NCBI GenBank assembly: GCA_027422505.1
Contig: JAPQWV010000678.1
Coordinates: forward strand, 124,001-188,000
DNA: 64,000 nt
Source of the DNA: Craterostigma plantagineum
Taxonomy: Eukaryota > Streptophyta > Magnoliopsida > Lamiales > Linderniaceae
Direction: 5' to 3'
A model generated the notes under the pieces. That model had not been told where the DNA came from. It saw only the letters and a program-made list of their open reading frames with translations, and did not search any database. Below, one piece after another: positions 58,146-64,000 of this stretch. The stretch's first letter is position 1, and the number at the start of each line of letters is the position of its first letter. The translations under genes were made by a program, and so were the position numbers.

Positions 58146-59887
58146 GGCTTCTTCTTCCTCTTCTTCTTCTCTCCTTGTCGGTGTGTTTGTGTGTGTTTTG
58201 GCGTTGTGCTGTGTGAATGAATGTGAGCGCACTTTTACTACAGAGAGAGAGAGAGAGAACGAGAGAGCGCAATAGGGAAATAGACTGAAGAAAAGAGCTA
58301 TAAAAAGAAGGGGTCGCGGTCGTGGAAGGTTGGGATTAATGCTTAAATTTATTGTCTTAATTATGATTTCGAGGTGATTAATATAGTAATTTAATTGGAA
58401 ATGGTTGTGTTAAGCAAGGAAATAATTATGTGAGGTTGACAGCACTTTGTGGGGCAAAAAACAGATATTTATGGGTATTTATGGGTATTAAGTAAAAATA
58501 TATATAAAACGACCATTGTATTAAGGGTTGGGTTTTATTTAAAAACGCAATCTTTTATAGATTAAAAGAAAATAACGAAGACATTGTTTTTTTGTGCTTA
58601 TATTAATGAAGATTCTCCACGCAAAAGAGTGTAATTGGGATGGTGTTTTTTAAAATAAGATTTTTTCCATGATTAGTTTGGTCATTGCAATCATAGTAGT
58701 GTGCATTTAATTTATTATTCAAAATCGTGTTACGGTTAGACATTCTCTTGTCTTTCTTATGGTACAAGACAAATTATTTAAATTTAATATACACTTTTTA
58801 ATTGAGCAATTTTTGCCAGGTGGCTATGGATGTATTTTTTTTCTTCATTTTTGTTAAGGAAATTAAATGACCATAGGCGTGTGACACACTAATATGCTTT
58901 TCAAAATCTATATGTTTCTCAGGAAAAAAGAAAATCTATCATATGTTGATGAAAGATATTAAAATTAAATTAAAATAAAAATTGCCGACGTCAACTTCAT
59001 GTATATTCTTTATGGAATCCCCCCTCCCCTCTATATATTGATATTAATAAAAATAATCTCGAATACCCTATAACTTAACCTATATATAATTAAATATTGA
59101 CAATGTCATGTAAGTTGCGAATCAATCAAGTAGTTGTCATATAGGTTTTTCGAAAGACAAAACGGATAATAATGAAAACTTCCGTTGATTTCTTACCAAC
59201 TACACAACTATTAATCATTTGTAAGGAATCAAAGTTGAATTTGCAATAATTCGTACATACAAATTTATATTCCTTCATTATCCGTGATCACATTTATTTT
59301 TTATAGTTGGTTTTATTTTCCCGAGGAAGAGATTTTATAACACTCTGTAATTGTATAAACTAATGATTGAAGAGCGATAAGAAGAATATACATATATAGC
59401 ACGGCCGACAATCACAATAATGCATGTATTTGTCCCTTCTGCGGTTATTTAATTCGAACAAAGACAACTTTTATTGTTTAATCTTACAATCGATTATAAT
59501 CAGAATCATTTTCACTACGTCGTGACTTTTGTAGTAGTATAAAAATGAAAATGTGTGTTCTTTACGTACTTAAGGATGAAGTGCTTGTTTTATGGTGGTG
59601 CAGCATCTTTCTTCAACGCTTCATAGTTTTTATTTATCATTACTATTTTTATTTTATATAACTTCATAAGAAAAACTTAATATATGATTTATCCGTAAAG
59701 ATCTATATGGGAAACTCTCAATGGATATTAGTAAATAAATAAACAAGTGAGTATGGTGGGATACGTAACTAACTGTAGTTACAACAATTACCAGAATGTA
59801 AATATTAAGAGGGCCTACACCAACATAGAAATAAAATTAAGAAGATATGTAAAATCTTTTTTAGTATTATTTGTCAATCCGTGTGAG

Positions 59888-59888
<1 letters not shown>

Positions 59889-59949
<61 letters not shown>

Positions 59950-59954
59950 TCTCT
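59889..59954. repeat. (CT)n microsatellite (copy 2)
   Basis: This is the counterpart of 12845-12908, with a slightly different unit number. Confidence 0.95.
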
Positions 59955-61287
59955 ATATATATATTATATATTGTGATTCCAATATATTGAGATGAGCTAT
60001 CTCTTGAGTAAACTATAATCGATAATAATTTCGTACATGATAAATTTATAAAATACATGATATAAAAAGCGTAGTCCTATTCTTGATAGATTGTTCTTTT
60101 TTTAAAAGAAAAGAAGAAACTATGAAAATAAATGAGCTCAAAACGATGTAATAAAGACAGTGGTCCAGAAAAATTATGAGGTGATTAAGTAATTAATAAA
60201 TGAAATTTTGAAAAAATTCATATGAGAAATATATTGTGGGGCTTTAAGGAGGCTACTTGATGTCACTATGTGTCGGTTTTTGCTTTGTTATATTCATGAA
60301 TTAGAAGACTAGTACAGTTGGTACAACGAGGATTTTACAACCATTTATGATCCATATCTTCGATTAATGTTCATTTCTTTTTCAATAATATATATATAAA
60401 TATAAATATATTTATATAATATATATATATATATATATTGTAATATTACGGGATCCAATTTATTCGAATTGTGATCCAAGTACGCATATTTGTGTGTTTG
60501 TAGAGGGGATAGCTATGAAAGAAAGGATGTAATGTATGTGTTGCTAATTATCTCTAGTAATAGGTCATATATGGTCATGTCTAGAAAATGGTGGACCAAG
60601 ACTTAATTAAAAGTTAAGTAAAAAATTCGTGAGTCACACTAATGAAAAATAAAATAAATTCTATCATTTTCCCACCGCTCGTGGTCTTGTCGTGTATATT
60701 GAAAGAAAAAAATGAAAATTTTCTGTTTTTTTTAGCTCTATTGATTGAATGCACGGTCTTGTCTCGTATTTATGGGAATTGATTCATGTTCTAAAACCGT
60801 ACATGTGGTATTTGCATTTTCTCATAATTCCACGTCACAAAATAGTAGCCAATAAATCATAAAGAAACACTTATCTATTAATCGCCTTCTATATGTTTGT
60901 TTCATGAACCTTGCTGTGGAAAATGTGATAACAAAAAGTCAGATGAGAAAATAATGATCATGTTAAAAAGAAAAATAAAAGAATCAAAGGGGACATAATA
61001 TCATGTTACCGTTGGCTTTATCTCTAATGTTCATTAAATGTAAATACATCGGATTAGTTGAAGCTATATAGGGTTTGACAACTAATTGACAAGAAAGATC
61101 ACGATAATGCATCGAAATAATGGGAATAATGGATATACCTAGCAAGGATTTAAAGAAGATCGTGACACAAAGTGTACATACTGTCTTTTAAGTTTTGGCT
61201 AATTTCCACCATAATGATGCTTATTCTTGAAGTAATCAACAAATGTTCCGTCCTATCGATCCCAATTTGATTTGTTTTCGCCCGTTA

Positions 61288-61547
61288 TGGCTCGTTTGGT
61301 TCATAGGATTATATTTAGGAGGTTTTAAATTAGTAAGGCTTAACAGATTAATTGGTACAAAAAAATATGTGTTTGGTTAGTAGATTTAAATAAATGCATG
61401 TGAGGGAGTGTGTTTATCTAAACCCGTTGGCATGAGTTTAAAGCATGATTATGTAAACACATGGATTATGTATACATATGAACCAAACAATTGAACATGT
61501 ACTAAACCCACCTTTAAAATAACTAAACCCATGAAGCAAACAAGCCA
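61288..61547. mobile_element. Harbinger/Tourist-like MITE (copy 2)
   Basis: This is the counterpart of 14238-14497, with the same inverted ends and TTA flanks. It is shared by both repeat copies at the same place, so it inserted before the duplication or is allelic. Confidence 0.8.
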
Positions 61548-62384
61548 TTAGGGTTTATAATGAGTAGCTTTCACAAAACGTTAAAAGATCATAGAAAATC
61601 TTTTTTTTTTTTTTTTTTGTATCTCGGGAAAAACTCAGAGAATCAGTGCAACTGCAAACTACGCCAATCACATAATTCATTTTAAGACAATCTGATGTGG
61701 GAAAGTCTCAAAATCTTGTTAAAACACTTATTAGTAAGATTGATCAATGTTAATCCATGGAAAGAAACAATGGCTCACTTGCACAAAGAGTTCTAACACC
61801 AAGTCTCTTAGTGTCCTAAGCATATCCTATTAACCGATGGACCATTCATACAGTTGTAGGGGACATAATCACATGCATATCATATTAGTCTTAGTTTAAT
61901 CATAGCTAAAGTTTTAATTATCTCGTGTCTTATCAAAGTTCTTATAAGTCGATGATGTCTTGATGTCATCATCAAGATATTCAATCACTTGCCACCTTTT
62001 TCCCTTATATAGAAATTTAAAATCTCTTAATCAAATGATTAACCGTTAAGCCATGCTATCATTATATACATCGTTCTTTAATTTAACCTTTTCCCCCCTG
62101 TTCGGTAACATTAAACGGTTCACATAGCTTGTAACCAAATTTTGTATTTCTACTTTATTTCTATGTAAACCAAAATGAAATGCATAGCATCATCCCTTAC
62201 TCTTAAATTTGTAAAATATATTTTATTTCCGAAGTTGAACTGTGGAGTTTTTCTTTTTTAAATTAAATAAGATATATCTTTCCTGTCAAGGATTATCCTA
62301 CCAATGAGGCAACTATGAGATTGATTCTCTTAGCCACCCAGACAACGAAAGTCAAGGAATTCAAGTGAAATCGAACCTATATAA

Positions 62385-62674
62385 TCTGTTCTATTATATA
62401 AAGGGTGTGGTTGCTATAAACTGTCACATTTGGTCTCTCACTTGTTTGCAATTTAGTCGTCTCTTTGTTAATTCATTACTTTAAGAATTTTTGTATTACT
62501 TCTAATTTTTTTTTATTTATTATACTGATATCCCTACACATTATTTTTGTTTATATAATTAAAAGTTATTTATTATATATTATACATTACAAATACTGAA
62601 TTTCAAAATTAGAAGTCATATATATAATTATATTGTAATCAACCACACGCATAGAGCGTGCGAAAACGCACTAG
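62385..62674 (+). mobile_element. Non-autonomous Helitron-like element (copy 2)
   Basis: This is the counterpart of 15335-15623, with the same hairpin and CTAG end. It is one base longer in a T-run. Confidence 0.6.
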
Positions 62675-63704
62675 TATCTAAACAAAATCTAGTGTTCGGA
62701 CACTTAAAAGGAGAAAATTACATTATAGTCGAAATTGACTTTTTATAAGGGAAAGATAATATTCAATGAAATCAAGATCCTCCGCACAGTTTTTCTCATG
62801 GCTTTATCTCCCCAAACAATTGATTGCTAAAGAGCTTTGTCGTTGAATTGAACGCTTTGTCCCCCAACTTAGAATTATTACACCAACTTTTCACCTTTGC
62901 AGTGGGAATTAAATGGAGGGATTATGTTCTCAAATCAACATTATGAATCTCTTTATTTTAATCTAATAGCTTCTAGCGAATCTAAGTACACTGTTAAGCT
63001 GTTGAGTTGAGTCGAGTCTTGTCAATGGATTGAAAAAAAAAAATTATGTTGTCTGTCAAGTTTTAATTGGATGACTTTCATACTTTGTCCCTAAAGAGCA
63101 ATAATACGATTCAATTAATTGGGGAAAGCGAAGGTAGCAAATTGCAAAAATGAATCTAATCCATATCTCAAATCAATCAGTAGAGAAACCTCCATAAATT
63201 CGCATGTCGTTTTGTCTAAATTCTAGACTCCTCCCTCCACCACTTAGGTGATTTCATTTAAATTTACTTTTAACTAGGACGCAAGAGATTAATGTGGAAG
63301 ACATCATTTAAAAATGTACACGTGTCGTGTTCTGGGTTAAATATGACGCATCTTGTAAATTAGCCGACAATTACTATTAATATTATTTTATGGAGATTTT
63401 ACATAAAAATACCCATCAATATAAAAATTAACAAGTCCGTACCCTATCAGTATTTTTCTATATGCAGGTACCTTTCAGAATAAATTTTTTGTACATTGGT
63501 AGCTGCCCGCCGCAAGGTACATCATATCACATATTTAGGTACCATAGAGAAAATTATTGTGGTACGTAATAAAGCTAGAAAATGATACCATCACATAGTC
63601 AGCTGCAAGGTACGGTATGAGACGTATATAGGTATGGGTACCATATAAATGCTTGACGTCAAGAACAGAAAAATGGTACGCACAGTAGAACATGTAGTTA
63701 TAAC

Positions 63705-64000
63705 CAGTGTTGTAAAATTCGGCCTAGGCGGCCGCCTAGGCGCCGCCTAAGCGCTAGGCGCCGGCCACCGAGGCGAAAAGTAGTAATTCGGCTGGGAAAA
63801 TCGCTCTTTCCGACTAATCGGCGCCTAGACCGTTTAATCGGCGTCCAGACCGAATATTTGGCCGATTAATCTGCTGGAATGGCGAATAATTTGGTGGAAC
63901 GTCGGCGTAACAGTGTGATGGTGATGGTGACTGTTGGTGGGTAGAAGACGATCGGTGGATGAAGAAGAACAGTAACCATAAAACTAGGGTTTTTTGGGCC
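63705..64000. mobile_element. Non-autonomous hAT-like element, left part (copy 2)
   Basis: This is the counterpart of 16652-17493, starting after GTTATAAC at 63697-63704 and cut by the window end. The GC-rich subterminal CCTAGGCG-like reiterations are present. Confidence 0.8.

Larger units (their letters stand above)
58146..63704. other. Gene-free AT-rich region upstream of MYB (copy 2)
   Basis: Its content equals 11104-16651, including the CT and AT microsatellites, MITE and Helitron-like element listed below. Differences from the left copy are single-base or tract-length changes. No gene is supported. Confidence 0.6.
47048..64000. repeat. Right copy of the ~47-kb-period direct repeat
   Basis: This is collinear and nearly identical to bases 1-16946. 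It begins inside the last intron of the FRO gene only because the window begins at that point in the left copy, and it runs off the right window edge inside a hAT-like element. The real junctions are therefore not visible. The full FRO gene at 44363-47255 runs continuously into this copy, so the unit probably includes at least FRO upstream of the left copy too. Confidence 0.97.

Noticed and set aside
1..64000. A biosynthetic or defence gene cluster
   Set aside because: The genes belong to unrelated pathways (iron, wall, lipid, translation, RNA, transcription). No shared enzymes of a pathway are present, and spacing and orientation are ordinary.

Overview
The window is nuclear DNA of a flowering plant, most likely a eudicot. 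Genes are intron-rich with GT-AG junctions, intergenic DNA is AT-rich, and the gene content is plant-specific: an MLO protein, a CE13 pectin acetylesterase, an R2R3-MYB of the MYB61 type, a type I MADS-box gene, a PPR protein, a trihelix factor, an ATX-type SET domain and a ferric-chelate reductase. A link to asterids or Lamiales is only an impression.

The dominant feature is a near-identical repeat. Bases 1-16946 recur in the same orientation at 47048-64000, a period of about 47.05 kb, with differences limited to scattered SNPs, homopolymer-length changes and a few small indels. Each copy carries the last exon of a ferric reductase (FRO, +), a complete MLO gene (-), a complete pectin acetylesterase (+) and a complete MYB61-like gene (-). 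After these comes about 5.5 kb of gene-free DNA holding a Helitron-like element, a Harbinger-type MITE and the start of a non-autonomous hAT element. Both window edges lie inside the repeat, so its true boundaries are not visible. It could be a genuine tandem duplication with a unit of about 47 kb, or two haplotypes joined end to end by the assembler.

The stretch between the copies (about 17.5-47 kb) holds: an APC11-like RING gene with several lesions (-), an AGL80-like MADS gene (+), two DUF26 secreted-protein genes (-), a small cell-wall protein (-), an alkaline ceramidase (-), a P-type PPR gene (+), a METTL18-like histidine methyltransferase (-), a trihelix factor (+), eIF3 subunit h (-), a 5'-truncated ATX1/2-like SET fragment (-), about 5.5 kb of transposon-rich DNA, and the full FRO gene (+), whose last exon begins the second repeat copy.

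Many genes in this middle stretch carry one-base frameshifts, nearly all consistent with loss of one base from a homopolymer (FRO, eIF3h, trihelix, PPR, DUF26). Genes inside the repeat copies carry none. This looks more like local base-quality error than gene death, although the APC11 and ATX loci show additional lesions that fit true pseudogenes. The genes are ordinary independent plant genes and I see no operon-like or biosynthetic cluster logic. The points most worth checking are the 47-kb repeat, the frameshift distribution, the degenerate APC11 and SET loci, and several small mobile elements with clear ends.
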